A DNA stretch of 51,096 nucleotides from Anaeromusa acidaminophila DSM 3853 (GTDB lineage Bacteria > Bacillota > Negativicutes > Anaeromusales > Anaeromusaceae): the NCBI RefSeq assembly GCF_000374545.1, contig NZ_KB894606.1, positions 1 through 51,096 of the forward strand, in the 5' to 3' direction. A model generated the notes under the pieces. The model was not told the origin of the DNA, ran no database searches, and saw only the letters and a program-made list of their open reading frames with translations. Positions 33,271 through 42,914 of this stretch are shown here, in pieces. The stretch's first letter is position 1, and every line of letters begins with the position of its first letter. The translations under genes were made by a program, and so were the position numbers.

Positions 33271-35712
33271 ATGTTGAGTCGTTTTACCGAACGCGCTAGA
33301 CGGGTGCTGATGCTGGCGCAGCAGGAAGCCATTCGCTTGGGGCACGATTATATAGGAACCGAGCATCTGCTTTTGGGATTGCTGCATGAAGGGGAAGGCG
33401 TTGCTTCGCGGGCCTTGACCTCCTTAAATATTAATTTGGAACGCATTCGTCGCCAAGTGGAAGAAACTATAGGTCGCGGCGACGGTACCAGCCGGGATAT
33501 CAGTTATACGCCGCGAGCGAAAAAGGTCATTGAGCTATCAGGGGAAGAGGCGTTGCGTTTAGGACATCAGTATGTGGGGACGGAACATATTCTTTTAGGC
33601 CTGATTCGCGAAGGAGAAGGGGTAGCGGCGCAGGTGCTCACTGCCTTAGGGGCGGATCTTGGGCAGGTTCGGCAGCGAGTGATGGAACTATTGGGCGGCG
33701 GCTTTTACGCTTCCGGCAATGCTCATGCACAGGCGGTGGAGGATGAAGAAACGGATACGCCGCTGCTTGATGAATTTGGACGGGATTTAAACCAACTAGC
33801 TAAAAATGGAAAGATTGATCCGGTTATTGGTCGCAGCGGTGAGATTGAGCGGGTGCTGCAGATTCTTAGTCGGCGCACTAAAAACAATCCGGTGTTGATT
33901 GGCGAGCCAGGCGTTGGCAAGACGGCTGTGGCGGAAGGCTTGGCGCAGCGAATTGTTGATGCTAAGGTGCCGGAAACATTACGCGCCAAACGAGTCATCT
34001 CTTTGGACATGGCGGCGATGGTGGCCGGCACGAAATATCGCGGTGAATTTGAAGACCGGGTGCGCAAAGTAGTGGAAGAAGTGCGCGAAGCGGGCAATGT
34101 CCTTTTATTTATTGATGAGTTGCATACGTTGGTAGGCGCCGGCGGAGCTGAAGGAGCTATTGACGCCGCCAATATCTTAAAACCGGCACTGGCTCGCGGC
34201 GAGATCCAGGTGATTGGTGCGACAACCTTGTCGGAATATAAAAAGCATATTGAGAAGGATGCGGCTTTGGAACGGCGCTTCCAGCCGGTGAATGTCGGCG
34301 AACCCAGCGTAGAAGACGCCATCGCTATTTTGCAAGGAATTCGGGATCGGTATGAAGCGTTTCATCGGGCTAAAATTACGGATGAAGCCATTGAGGCAGC
34401 GGTAAAACTATCTCATCGGTATATTTCTGACCGATATTTGCCGGATAAGGCGATTGATTTGATGGATGAAGCGGCCTCGCGGGTGCGGCTAGGGGCGTTT
34501 TCCAAGCCGGAAGACGTAAAAGGCTTAGAAAAAGAGCTCGGACGTATTCAAGCGGAAAAAGAGGCGTCCATTATTGCTCAAGAATTCGAGCAAGCCGCTA
34601 AGCTGCGCGATCAAGAGCAAACTTTAAAAATGCAGCTGGAAGAAAAACAGCGTTCCTGGAAGCAGGGCGGCGGCGAGCGAATCGTGGTTTCGGCGGATGA
34701 TATTGCGCAAGTTGTGGCAGGCTGGACAGGCATTCCTGTTAGAAAGCTGGCGGAAGAAGAGTCCGAACGGTTGTTGAAGCTGGAAGAGGTTTTGCATAAA
34801 CGGGTCATCGGTCAAAACGAAGCGGTACAGGCTGTGGCTCGTGCGGTGCGTCGCGCTCGGGCGGGCTTGAAAGATCCGAAGCGGCCTATTGGCTCTTTTG
34901 TCTTCTTGGGTCCTACCGGCGTGGGCAAGACGGAGCTGGCGAGGGCCCTGGCGGAAGCGCTTTTTGGCGATGAAAACGCCATGATTCGCTTGGATATGTC
35001 CGAGTATATGGAACAACACACAGTTTCTCGTTTGGTGGGAGCGCCTCCTGGCTATGTTGGATATGAAGAAGGCGGTCAGGTGACGGAAAAAATACGGCGT
35101 AAACCCTATGCCGTGCTGTTGCTGGATGAAATCGAAAAGGCTCATCCCGATGTATTCAACATGTTGTTGCAAGTATTGGAAGACGGTAGGCTGACTGACG
35201 GGCAGGGGCGTACTGTTGATTTTAAGAATACCGTGATTATCATGACCTCCAATGTGGGCGCTAAACATTTGCAGCGTCAGGGTGGCGGTACTATGGGCTT
35301 TGTTACCGGCAATGAGAAGAAGAAAGACGATAGCGAAGGCAAAAAACGCGTGATGGAGGAAGTGAAAAAATTATTCCGGCCGGAATTCCTGAATCGCATT
35401 GACGAGTTGATTGTTTTCTCCAGCCTGAACGATGAAGAACTCAAACAGATTGTGGGGATTATGCTTGCCGACGTATCCAAACGCTTAGGTGAAAATGAGA
35501 TTGCCCTGGAAGTCAGCGAGAAGGCGAAAGAGGAGCTGATTAAGGAAGGGCTGGACATCACTTATGGAGCCAGGCCGTTACGTCGGGCCATTCAGAAACT
35601 GGTTGAGGATGAAATCGCAGAGATGATGCTGCGTCGGGGCATTGGAGCGGGAGATACGGTGGCTGTTGACGCTGACGAAGCAGGGAAGCTCACTTTTGCG
35701 AAAAAAAACTAA
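33271..35712 (+). CDS. clpC: ClpC, AAA+ unfoldase of the Clp protease
   Basis: 813 residues. A double Clp-N repeat covers about residues 1-140; AAA1 has Walker A GEPGVGKT at 211-218; a UVR/M-domain coiled coil sits near 410-460 ([12 protein letters not shown]); AAA2 has Walker A GPTGVGKT near 548-555 and [12 protein letters not shown]; the C-terminal D2-small domain ends in [17 protein letters not shown]. It unfolds arginine-phosphorylated and other substrates for ClpP, with McsB as adaptor. AAAGGAGG precedes the start. Last gene of the CtsR operon. Confidence 0.98.
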   Translation: MLSRFTERARRVLMLAQQEAIRLGHDYIGTEHLLLGLLHEGEGVASRALTSLNINLERIRRQVEETIGRGDGTSRDISYTPRAKKVIELSGEEALRLGHQYVGTEHILLGLIREGEGVAAQVLTALGADLGQVRQRVMELLGGGFYASGNAHAQAVEDEETDTPLLDEFGRDLNQLAKNGKIDPVIGRSGEIERVLQILSRRTKNNPVLIGEPGVGKTAVAEGLAQRIVDAKVPETLRAKRVISLDMAAMVAGTKYRGEFEDRVRKVVEEVREAGNVLLFIDELHTLVGAGGAEGAIDAANILKPALARGEIQVIGATTLSEYKKHIEKDAALERRFQPVNVGEPSVEDAIAILQGIRDRYEAFHRAKITDEAIEAAVKLSHRYISDRYLPDKAIDLMDEAASRVRLGAFSKPEDVKGLEKELGRIQAEKEASIIAQEFEQAAKLRDQEQTLKMQLEEKQRSWKQGGGERIVVSADDIAQVVAGWTGIPVRKLAEEESERLLKLEEVLHKRVIGQNEAVQAVARAVRRARAGLKDPKRPIGSFVFLGPTGVGKTELARALAEALFGDENAMIRLDMSEYMEQHTVSRLVGAPPGYVGYEEGGQVTEKIRRKPYAVLLLDEIEKAHPDVFNMLLQVLEDGRLTDGQGRTVDFKNTVIIMTSNVGAKHLQRQGGGTMGFVTGNEKKKDDSEGKKRVMEEVKKLFRPEFLNRIDELIVFSSLNDEELKQIVGIMLADVSKRLGENEIALEVSEKAKEELIKEGLDITYGARPLRRAIQKLVEDEIAEMMLRRGIGAGDTVAVDADEAGKLTFAKKN

Positions 35713-35745
35713 AAAAGGTATTTACTCGGATTTTATAGCAGGAAA

Positions 35746-35819
35746 TGACGCCAGGCGGCGCGAAAGCACTTTGGGTATGCCTTATCCAAAGTGCTTTCGG
35801 TATTTTGGGAGAGGCGTCA
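35746..35819 (+). terminator. Nested hairpin between clpC and radA
   Basis: A perfect 14-base stem CGAAAGCACTTTGG (35761-35774) with CCAAAGTGCTTTCG (35786-35799), enclosed by TGACGCC (35746-35752) with GGCGTCA (35813-35819). The inner hairpin is followed only by GTATTTT, a weak U-tract, so it may be a partial terminator or an mRNA end stabiliser. Confidence 0.6.
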
Positions 35820-35837
35820 GGGAGGCAATTGATAGCA

Positions 35838-37208
35838 ATGGCAAAAGATAAGATTCGTTATGTATGTCAGTCTTGCGGCTATGATTCAAGCAAATGGCTG
35901 GGAAAATGCCCGGAGTGCGGCGCCTGGAATTCTTTTAACGAGGAGGTGCTTCGCAAAGAGCCTAGCCGCCCTGGTTTGGGGAGCGTCACCGCAGCGGTAT
36001 CTCGGCCATGTCCTATTACCGAGGTTGATATCAGCGCACTGCCTCGCATGTCTACCGGCAGCGGTGAAATGGATCGGGTTTTAGGAGGAGGTTTGGTGCC
36101 TGGGTCCTTGCTGCTTGTCGGCGGCGACCCGGGAATTGGCAAATCGACTTTGTTGTTGCAAGTGGCGGCGCATTTAAGCCAAGGCCAAGCGCCGGTACTC
36201 TATGTTTCAGGCGAGGAGTCGGCGGCACAAACTCGTATGCGGGCCGAACGATTAGGTCGTCTGCAGCCGCGATTATGGGTTCAGAACGAGACGAGGCTGG
36301 ATGATATTTTGCGCACGGCACAAGAGTGCAAACCGGCTTTGTTGGTGATTGATTCCATTCAAACCATGTATTGTCCGGAATTGCCTAGTGCGCCTGGCAG
36401 TGTCGGTCAAGTGCGCGAATGCACCGGGCGATTGTTGCGGCTGGCTAAAGAAGAAGGAATTTCCATTGCTATTATCGGCCATGTCACTAAGGATGGCCAG
36501 ATTGCGGGTCCGCGCTTGTTAGAGCATATGGTGGACGTGGTCTTATATTTTGAAGGGGAGCGCAGTTATACCTTTCGAGTGCTTCGGGCTATTAAAAATC
36601 GTTTTGGCTCTACTCAGGAAAGCGGTCTTTTTGCCATGGAAGAAGACGGGTTAGTCGAAGTGGAAAACCCCTCAGCCGTGCTGTTGGCGGAGCGACCGGT
36701 GAATTCGCCGGGATCCGTCGTTTTGGCGCATTTGGAGGGGGTGCGGCCCTTGCTGCTTGAAGTGCAGGCGCTTGTCAGTACTACCTGCTTTGGTATGCCA
36801 AGGCGGACCGCGGCGGGCTTTGATTATAACCGGACGCTGCTTTTGTTGGCAGTGCTGGAAAAACGGGTCGGGCTGGTACTCGGTGATCAGGATGTATATG
36901 TTAACACAATCGGAGGCATCCGCATGGCGGAGCCAGCGGCCGACCTGGCGGTAGCGGTGGCGATTGCTTCGAGCTTTCGCAATCGACCCGTTGATCCGCA
37001 TACGGTGGTCATGGGCGAAGTTGGCTTAACCGGAGAAATCCGTATGGTCCCCCGGGCGGAATTGCGCATTCAAGAGGCTTGGAAAATGGGTTTTCGCCGC
37101 TTTGTTTTGCCTGCGGGCAATCTGTCGGCGTTAAAGCAGCGCAAGGCGGAAGCGGAGTATATTGGCGTTAGGCAGGTAGCGGAAGCGTTAGCCGCTGTGT
37201 TACAATAA
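35838..37208 (+). CDS. radA: DNA repair protein RadA
   Basis: 456 residues. The N-terminal C4 zinc finger is CQSCG...CPECG (about residues 10-28). The RecA-like core has Walker A GGDPGIGKST (about 94-103) and the RadA-specific KNRFG motif (about 253); a Lon-like C-terminal domain follows (VGGIRMAEPAADLAVAVAI, GEVGLTGEIR). RadA is a branch-migration helicase for recombinational repair. A longer in-frame reading from 35745 runs through the hairpin and is rejected; ATG at 35838 follows AGGGAGG. Follows clpC as in B. subtilis. Confidence 0.96.
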   Translation: MAKDKIRYVCQSCGYDSSKWLGKCPECGAWNSFNEEVLRKEPSRPGLGSVTAAVSRPCPITEVDISALPRMSTGSGEMDRVLGGGLVPGSLLLVGGDPGIGKSTLLLQVAAHLSQGQAPVLYVSGEESAAQTRMRAERLGRLQPRLWVQNETRLDDILRTAQECKPALLVIDSIQTMYCPELPSAPGSVGQVRECTGRLLRLAKEEGISIAIIGHVTKDGQIAGPRLLEHMVDVVLYFEGERSYTFRVLRAIKNRFGSTQESGLFAMEEDGLVEVENPSAVLLAERPVNSPGSVVLAHLEGVRPLLLEVQALVSTTCFGMPRRTAAGFDYNRTLLLLAVLEKRVGLVLGDQDVYVNTIGGIRMAEPAADLAVAVAIASSFRNRPVDPHTVVMGEVGLTGEIRMVPRAELRIQEAWKMGFRRFVLPAGNLSALKQRKAEAEYIGVRQVAEALAAVLQ

Positions 37209-37309
37209 ACCGGTATGGCGATATTTTAGCAAGCCAAAGGAGGGCGTTCTATTGTTGTGGCAACATGGCATAAGAAATAGATGCAATAAACGAGAAAGGA
37301 GGCGAAAGC

Positions 37310-38443
37310 ATGCTGGATAGAGTGTTGCGTTTTGTAATTACCGGCTTGGGCGTGATCGCAGGCCTTTTGACTATGGCGGAGTGGATTAATCAGGTGCTGG
37401 CGGTGTTGGTTAGTGCGGAAGTGTTGCGCATGGGCTTGTTCGGCAGTACGCTGGCTACAATTTTATCTTTGCTGGCCGGCGCATTTGTGGGCGGCTTGCT
37501 GGGCTTTTTGCTATCGCCGCTTTTAGTGCGTTATTTGTGGCGCATTAACGACTGGGTAGAAGCGCGGTTGAACAAGATGCCGTTAAACGATGTATTGGCG
37601 GGAGCGGCTGGTTTATCCATCGGACTTATACTTTCTAACTTAATTAGTTCTTCTTTTTTACCGATTCCGATTATTGGGAAATACATTCCTATCGTTTTGA
37701 GTATTTTTTTGGGCTATTTAGGTATGAATATTGCTGTGCGCAAGCGGGATGAGTTAGGCTTTTTGGTGTCTTATTTGCCATGGCTGAGTAAAGGAGAAAA
37801 GGCGCCCAAACAGCAGGTGCCGCAAGCAGATGTTTGTGCGCCGAAGATTCTTGATACAAGTGTCATTATTGACGGACGTATTGCAGATATTTGTCAAAGC
37901 GGCTTTGTAGAGGGCCGGCTATTGGTGCCGATTTTCGTCTTGGAAGAGCTGCAGCATATTGCGGATTCTTCAGATCCTCTAAAACGCAATCGAGGCCGCA
38001 GGGGGCTTGATATCTTAAATCGTATGCAGAAGGAATTGGGGCTGGCGGTGCAGATTGATAACCGCAATTACGAAGAAATTGCGGAAGTGGATTCGCGGCT
38101 AATTCAATTGGCAAAAGAAACCAGCGGCAAAATTTTAACCAATGACTTCAATTTGAATAAGGTTGCTGTGCTGCACGGGGTCGCCGTTTTGAATATTAAT
38201 GAGCTGGCCAATGCAGTCAAGCCGGTAGTGCTTCCTGGCGAAGAAATGCATGTGCATTTGGTGAAGGATGGCAAAGAATTCGGCCAGGGAGTGGCGTATC
38301 TCGACGACGGCACGATGATTGTTGTCGACGGCGGGAAAAAGTATGTAGGAGAACATTTGGAAGTATTGGTAACGTCGGTGCTGCAGACTGCGGCGGGACG
38401 CATGATTTTTGCTAAGTTAAAGAATGGAGAAAGAGGCGCTTAA
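37310..38443 (+). CDS. yacL: YacL-type membrane protein with PIN and TRAM domains
   Basis: 377 residues. Four hydrophobic segments fill about residues 8-145. A PIN nuclease domain follows (ILDTSVIIDGRIADI, VLEELQHIADSSD, TNDFNLNKVA carry the acidic metal ligands), then a C-terminal TRAM domain (MHVHLVKDGKEFGQGVAYLDDGTMIVV) that binds RNA. A membrane-attached RNase is the likely role; the target is unknown. AAAGGAGG precedes the ATG. A tiny possible ORF with its own AAAGGAGGG site (TTG near 37252) ends just inside this start. It is followed after three bases by ispDF. Confidence 0.9.
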   Translation: MLDRVLRFVITGLGVIAGLLTMAEWINQVLAVLVSAEVLRMGLFGSTLATILSLLAGAFVGGLLGFLLSPLLVRYLWRINDWVEARLNKMPLNDVLAGAAGLSIGLILSNLISSSFLPIPIIGKYIPIVLSIFLGYLGMNIAVRKRDELGFLVSYLPWLSKGEKAPKQQVPQADVCAPKILDTSVIIDGRIADICQSGFVEGRLLVPIFVLEELQHIADSSDPLKRNRGRRGLDILNRMQKELGLAVQIDNRNYEEIAEVDSRLIQLAKETSGKILTNDFNLNKVAVLHGVAVLNINELANAVKPVVLPGEEMHVHLVKDGKEFGQGVAYLDDGTMIVVDGGKKYVGEHLEVLVTSVLQTAAGRMIFAKLKNGERGA

Positions 38444-38446
38444 AGC

Positions 38447-39616
38447 ATGAATATAGCTGTTTTGGCTGCGGCAGGACAGGGACGGCGCATGGGCGGGGGG
38501 AGCAATAAGGCTTTTCTCCCGCTTCTTTCACGTCCTATGCTTTTGCGCAGTGCGCAGGCTTTGTCGGCCAGCAAGAAAATTGACGAAATGATTATCGTAG
38601 CGGCGCCGGAAGAAGAAGCTGAGGTCAGGCGCATCCTGTCGCAGGATGCCAGGTTAAAGCCATGGCAGATAGTAGCTGGCGGCAGTGAAAGACAATATTC
38701 CATTGCGAATGCCCTTAAGGCTCTGCCAGATGGAACGAATTATGTGGCGGTGCATGACGCGGCGCGGCCGCTGGTGCTGTCGGAATCGGTCGATGCCGTA
38801 GTGGAAGCGGCGCAGCGGCTGCGGGCGGCTGGCTTGGCTGTTCCTGTTAAGGATACAATTAAAGAAAGTAATACAGAGGGGTGTGTAGTGGCGACTCCCC
38901 CAAGGGAACGCTTATGGGCTATGCAGACGCCCCAAGTATTCGAAGCGGCGTTGTTGCGCCAGGCCTACGATCAGGCTGCGGCGGAAGGATTTTTAGGGAC
39001 CGACGACGCTTCGTTGGTAGAGCGCTTGGGAGTATCTGTGCGTTTGGTTCAGGGCGAGTACAGCAATCTAAAGGTCACGACTCCAGAGGATGTGATCGTG
39101 GCGGAAGCTATATTGCAGCAGCGCGGGGGGGAACGGCAAGTGGAGTGGAGAACAGGCATGGGCTATGATGTGCACCGCTTGGTGCCGGGACGCAAGCTGA
39201 TTTTGGGCGGTGTAGATATTCCGCATTCGCTGGGCTTAGACGGTCATTCTGATGCAGATGTATTATTGCATGCTTTGAAGGATGCGCTCTTAGGCGCGGC
39301 GGGCCTGGGTGATATTGGCCGTCATTTTCCGGACACAGATGAACAGTATCGCGGCATTTCTAGCTTGCTGCTGTTGGAGAAGGTGCAGACTTTGCTGGAA
39401 CAGGCAGGCTGGGCGGTCAATAACGTAGATGTAACCGTGGCGGCGCAAAGGCCCAAACTGGCCCCGCATATTCCGCAAATGGTTAAAAACGTAGCGGCGG
39501 CGCTGAAAGTCTCTGAAGAACGCATCAATATCAAGGCCACCACAACAGAAAAACTGGGCTTTGTAGGAACCGAAGAGGGCATGTCCGCTTATGCGGTGGC
39601 TATGCTTAGAAAATAG
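38447..39616 (+). CDS. ispDF: Bifunctional IspD-IspF (MEP isoprenoid pathway)
   Basis: 389 residues, two fused enzymes. Residues 1 to about 228 are IspD, which joins CTP and methylerythritol phosphate ([40 protein letters not shown]). Residues about 235-389 are IspF, which cyclises the later intermediate ([12 protein letters not shown] with the zinc Asp/His, [42 protein letters not shown]). In B. subtilis these are two adjacent genes; here no stop separates them. IspE is not in the window. Both active sites look intact. Confidence 0.95.
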   Translation: MNIAVLAAAGQGRRMGGGSNKAFLPLLSRPMLLRSAQALSASKKIDEMIIVAAPEEEAEVRRILSQDARLKPWQIVAGGSERQYSIANALKALPDGTNYVAVHDAARPLVLSESVDAVVEAAQRLRAAGLAVPVKDTIKESNTEGCVVATPPRERLWAMQTPQVFEAALLRQAYDQAAAEGFLGTDDASLVERLGVSVRLVQGEYSNLKVTTPEDVIVAEAILQQRGGERQVEWRTGMGYDVHRLVPGRKLILGGVDIPHSLGLDGHSDADVLLHALKDALLGAAGLGDIGRHFPDTDEQYRGISSLLLLEKVQTLLEQAGWAVNNVDVTVAAQRPKLAPHIPQMVKNVAAALKVSEERINIKATTTEKLGFVGTEEGMSAYAVAMLRK

Positions 39617-39631
39617 AAAAAGACGCTAAAA

Positions 39632-39658
39632 ACCCCCTGCGCCGAAGGCGCAGGGGGT
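39632..39658. terminator. Terminator between ispDF and the convergent membrane protein gene
   Basis: ACCCCCTGCGCC-GAA-GGCGCAGGGGGT. The T-run (TTTTTAGCG) is on the reverse strand, so it mainly ends the reverse gene, but the stem is strong enough for both. Confidence 0.85.
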
Positions 39659-39672
39659 AGAGTATCTTCAGC

Positions 39673-40230
39673 TTATCCTGGCAAAAATGAATCGAACATA
39701 GGGGAGCCTACGCGTCCGAGATAAATGGCGCAGCCGGTGCTGACTAGGCTAAGAACGATTAAAGCAACTATATTAGAGGGGGAAAAGCCATTGGCTAAGT
39801 AAAGCCAGAGCATTAGGCACGATAGGCCTTGAAAGACGGCGCCCACGAGTATTTTGCTTTTTAAAATAGGCGTTTTAACCGTTTTGAAGCGCAATTTGCC
39901 ATCGTACAGCCCGGTGATAAAGCCGAAGAATACCGAAAATGGCAGAGCGATCAAAGATATTTTTGCTACAATGAGAAACTCATTGCGCAGTGGCTCGGCA
40001 ACAAGAAAAGAAAGGCCTAGCATGGAGACGATGAGCGCCATGAAAACCTGAGGGAAGTGTACGGCAATAGGATGAAAATGTTGATCGAGCAGAAATTTTC
40101 GTTGAGGTGAAATTTTTTTGGTATACGGCTCGAATACGGTTTTGGGCAGATTGCACGCTGGACAAACATCTTTTAAATGGCTTTCATCCATGATGTAACC
40201 GCAAGCTTTGCATCGGATGTAGGTTTTCAT
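39673..40230 (-). CDS. Rubredoxin-like membrane protein (DUF2231-like membrane domain)
   Basis: 185 residues. The N-terminus has a rubredoxin-type C4 site: Cys7, Cys10 (CKACGY) and Cys23, Cys26 (CPAC). After a linker (QHFHPIAVHFPQVF), four hydrophobic segments fill residues about 55-180; the HFHPIAVHFP segment resembles the start of DUF2231 membrane domains, which often carry conserved histidines. The combination suggests a membrane redox protein that could pass electrons between a quinone or heme centre and soluble partners; that is inference. AAAGGAGGGG precedes the ATG. Confidence 0.75.
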   Translation of the reverse strand: MKTYIRCKACGYIMDESHLKDVCPACNLPKTVFEPYTKKISPQRKFLLDQHFHPIAVHFPQVFMALIVSMLGLSFLVAEPLRNEFLIVAKISLIALPFSVFFGFITGLYDGKLRFKTVKTPILKSKILVGAVFQGLSCLMLWLYLANGFSPSNIVALIVLSLVSTGCAIYLGRVGSPMFDSFLPG

Positions 40231-40396
40231 AGGAATCCCCTCCTTTGTTTCTGCCTTGTTTACTGGGAACGTTATATAAGGAAAATTCTTTGTGACGATC
40301 TATTTTCCTGCAAATAATTTCTTCATACTTGAAATTATTTATAGAGCGGAAAACGGAGCTTGAAATCATAAAACTGTACGTGAAAAGGAATGGCTT

Positions 40397-40425
40397 TTGC
40401 ACAAACGAGAGGAATCTGCTATCAT
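40397..40425 (+). promoter_or_regulatory. Sigma-A promoter for gltX
   Basis: TTGCAC (40397-40402), 17 bases, TATCAT (40420-40425). The expected transcript start is about 40 bases before the gene. The rest of 40231-40396 holds no gene I can see. Confidence 0.7.
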
Positions 40426-40470
40426 AAAAGAATAATTTGGCTTAAAAGGACGTTGTTGGAGGGAATTTTG

Positions 40471-41934
40471 ATGGTAGAGAAAGAAATTCGGCTGCGTTTT
40501 GCGCCGAGTCCTACAGGACCGTTTCATATCGGCGGCGCTCGTTCCGCGTTGTTCAATTGGCTGCTGGCCCGCAAGCACGGCGGCAAGCTGGTGCTGCGTA
40601 TTGAGGATACGGATTTGGAGCGTTCCACCAAGGAGTCGGAGGAAAATATTAAAGCGGCTTTGCGGTGGCTGGGGATGGACTGGGATGAAGGGCCGGAAGT
40701 GGGGGGGCCTTACGGGCCTTACTATCAAACGCAGCGTTTGGATATTTACCGGCAGTATACGGAGCAACTTTTGGCTTCCGGCCAGGCATACCACTGCTAT
40801 TGCACGGAAGAAGAGCTGGAAGCGGAACGTCAGGCGATGTTGGCTAAGGGAGAAACGCCCCGCTACGGCGGACGCTGCCGTAATCTTTCGGAAGAAGAGA
40901 AAAAGGCTATGGAAGCCGCTGGACGCAAGCCGGTAGTGCGCTTTCGCGTTCCTGAAGGACAAGAAATTGTTTTTCAAGATATGGTTCGTGAAACAGTCCG
41001 TTTTGAATCGTCCGGCGTAGGTGATTTTGTTATCGTCAAATCAGACGGCATTCCCGTATATAACTATGCTGTAGTCATTGACGACATGTTGATGAAAATT
41101 ACCCATGTTATTCGGGCTGAAGAACATTTGTCCAATACGCCGCGCCAATGGCTTCTTTATAAAGCTCTTGGTTTTGAAGCGCCGCAATTTGGACATATTT
41201 CGCTGATTTTGGGTAAAGATCGCTCGAAGATGAGCAAACGTCACGGTGCGACTTCGGTGGACCAATATCGCCAACTTGGCTATTTGCCGGAAGCCATTGT
41301 GAATTTCTTGGCTCTTCTGGGTTGGGCGCCTCCTGGAGAGGAAGAACTTTTTACCAGCCAGGAGTTGATTGAAAAATTCTCTATGGATCGAGTGGCGAAA
41401 AATCCAGCCGTGTTCGACGTGGACAAGCTAAACTATATTAATGCTTGCTACTTGAAGAAGCTGACCTTGGCGGAACTTACCGACTTGGTGCTGCCGCATC
41501 TGATCAAGGCTGGTTATGTACAGGAGTCACTGAATGAAGAGCAGCGAGCCTGGGTCGAGCAGATGGTAGAAGCCTTGCGGGATTATATCAGCTATGGCGC
41601 GGAAATTGTCGAACATGCGGCTGTTTTCTTTCAAGATGAGATTGACTTTGAAAACGAAGATGCTCACGAAATTTTGCGTGATGCCGATGTGCCTCCAGTA
41701 ATGGACTTGTTTAAGACGAAACTGTTGGCGTTGGAGACCGTAGATGCGCCTGCTGTGAAAGCCTTGCTGAAAAGCATTACGAAAGAATTGAAGCTGGGTG
41801 GTAAAAAGGTATTTATGCCGGTGCGCGTAGCCTTGACCGGGTGTATGCACGGACCAGAGCTCATTCATATTGTACCGCTGATTGGGCGGGAACGTACGTT
41901 GGCTCGGATGGAGCGCATGTTGGCAAAAATCTGA
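40471..41934 (+). CDS. gltX: Glutamyl-tRNA synthetase
   Basis: 487 residues, class I. RFAPSPTGPFHIGGARSALF is the HIGH region and SKMSKRHGATS the KMSKS region; the C-terminal anticodon-binding domain is all helical. Besides protein synthesis it supplies glutamyl-tRNA to HemA encoded upstream. The start is ATG at 40471 with TGGAGGG upstream; an in-frame ATG at 40390 precedes the promoter -10 and is rejected. Whether it is discriminating or also charges tRNA-Gln is not clear from sequence alone. Confidence 0.95.
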   Translation: MVEKEIRLRFAPSPTGPFHIGGARSALFNWLLARKHGGKLVLRIEDTDLERSTKESEENIKAALRWLGMDWDEGPEVGGPYGPYYQTQRLDIYRQYTEQLLASGQAYHCYCTEEELEAERQAMLAKGETPRYGGRCRNLSEEEKKAMEAAGRKPVVRFRVPEGQEIVFQDMVRETVRFESSGVGDFVIVKSDGIPVYNYAVVIDDMLMKITHVIRAEEHLSNTPRQWLLYKALGFEAPQFGHISLILGKDRSKMSKRHGATSVDQYRQLGYLPEAIVNFLALLGWAPPGEEELFTSQELIEKFSMDRVAKNPAVFDVDKLNYINACYLKKLTLAELTDLVLPHLIKAGYVQESLNEEQRAWVEQMVEALRDYISYGAEIVEHAAVFFQDEIDFENEDAHEILRDADVPPVMDLFKTKLLALETVDAPAVKALLKSITKELKLGGKKVFMPVRVALTGCMHGPELIHIVPLIGRERTLARMERMLAKI

Positions 41935-41963
41935 TTGACAGCGGTGCCGGAACGGGATATACT
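41935..41963 (+). promoter_or_regulatory. Sigma-A promoter for the cysteine T-box operon
   Basis: Consensus TTGACA (41935-41940), 17 bases, TATACT (41958-41963). It begins at the gltX stop codon. Confidence 0.85.
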
Positions 41964-41969
41964 GCAGGC

Positions 41970-42206
41970 AATACGAATAGATGACGGCGAAGAACGGAAA
42001 AAGTACGCAGAAACGTCCTTACAGAGAGTGGATGCCTAGGTTGAGAGCATCTGCAGGCAGCGGTCAGCGGAAATGCGTCCGGGAGCTGGGGAGAGCTAAA
42101 CTCTTCACGGGTGCGCCCGTTATTGCGCTTAGAGGGATGGCAAGTGCTGTCCAAGCAGAGTGGAACCACGGAACCACCGTCTCTGTCAGGAGATGGTGGT
42201 TTTTTT
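41970..42206 (+). promoter_or_regulatory. T-box riboswitch, cysteine specifier
   Basis: The conserved T-box core AGAGTGGAACCACGG lies at 42157-42171, followed by the terminator. Stem I shows the AGAGAG bulge region (about 42023) and a GAGAGCATC partner. The specifier is read as GGAAA-TGC-GTCC, with TGC (42074-42076, cysteine) followed by a purine. Uncharged tRNA-Cys should pair with TGC and with the T-box bulge to prevent termination, raising cysE-cysS and downstream genes when cysteine is short. This matches the function of the genes it precedes. Confidence 0.9.
42172..42206 (+). terminator. T-box-controlled terminator
   Basis: AACCACCGTCTC-TGTCAG-GAGATGGTGGTT followed by TTTTTT. Its 5' arm overlaps the T-box antiterminator bulge sequence, the standard switch. 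Confidence 0.9.
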
Positions 42207-42242
42207 ACGTTGTTTTTTAGAGTAGAGAAAGGAAGAAAATTC

Positions 42243-42914
42243 ATGTTCAAACGCATCAAGCAAGATATCCAAGTTGTTTTTGAACGCGATCCGGCTGCGC
42301 GGAGCGTGTTAGAGGTCCTTCTGTGCTACTCCGGCCTGCATGCGATTTGGATGCATCGAATTTCGCATCGCTTGTTTTTGAAAGGCTGGATTTTGGCAGC
42401 GCGTCTGATTTCTAATTTTGCCCGCTTTTTAACAGGCATAGAAATCCATCCTGGTGCAACCATTGGCGAAGGTTTGTTTATTGACCACGGCACAGGCATT
42501 GTTATTGGCGAAACCGCTGAAATCGGCGATAATGTCACCTTATATCAAGGCGTTACTCTTGGCGGAACAGGCAAGGAGAAGGGAAAGCGCCATCCTACGG
42601 TGGGAAATAATGTAGTTATTGCCAGCGGCGCGAAAGTGCTGGGCTCATTTAAGGTAGGAGATAATTCTAAAATCGGCGCTGGTTCGGTAGTTCTCAAGGA
42701 AGTTCCGCCCAATTCGACTGTAGTGGGCATTCCTGGCCGCATTGTTTGGCATGAAGGGCGTCGGATTGACAATAACCAGACCGTAGATCTTATTGATTTG
42801 GATCATAACGACTTGCCGGATCCGATTGTAGAAATGATGATGTGCATGCAGCGCAATATGCACCGTATGGAAAAACGTCTTGGCGAATTAGAAGAGGAGT
42901 TGAAGAAACAATGA
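42243..42914 (+). CDS. cysE: Serine O-acetyltransferase
   Basis: 223 residues. Left-handed beta-helix acyltransferase: [41 protein letters not shown], and [18 protein letters not shown] hexapeptide repeats. Makes O-acetylserine for cysteine synthesis. ATG at 42243 follows GAAAGGAAG; the longer in-frame reading would begin inside the T-box. It ends in the cysS start (ATGA). C-terminal tail is helical ([20 protein letters not shown]). Confidence 0.96.
   Translation: MFKRIKQDIQVVFERDPAARSVLEVLLCYSGLHAIWMHRISHRLFLKGWILAARLISNFARFLTGIEIHPGATIGEGLFIDHGTGIVIGETAEIGDNVTLYQGVTLGGTGKEKGKRHPTVGNNVVIASGAKVLGSFKVGDNSKIGAGSVVLKEVPPNSTVVGIPGRIVWHEGRRIDNNQTVDLIDLDHNDLPDPIVEMMMCMQRNMHRMEKRLGELEEELKKQ

Noticed and set aside
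33723..34322. Open frame of 199 codons antisense to clpC
   Set aside because: Ser/Arg-rich shadow of the clpC coding sequence; no start signals.
42073..42075. ATG (Met) as the T-box specifier
   Set aside because: It would be followed by a pyrimidine and does not fit the downstream genes; TGC one base later is followed by G and matches cysE-cysS.
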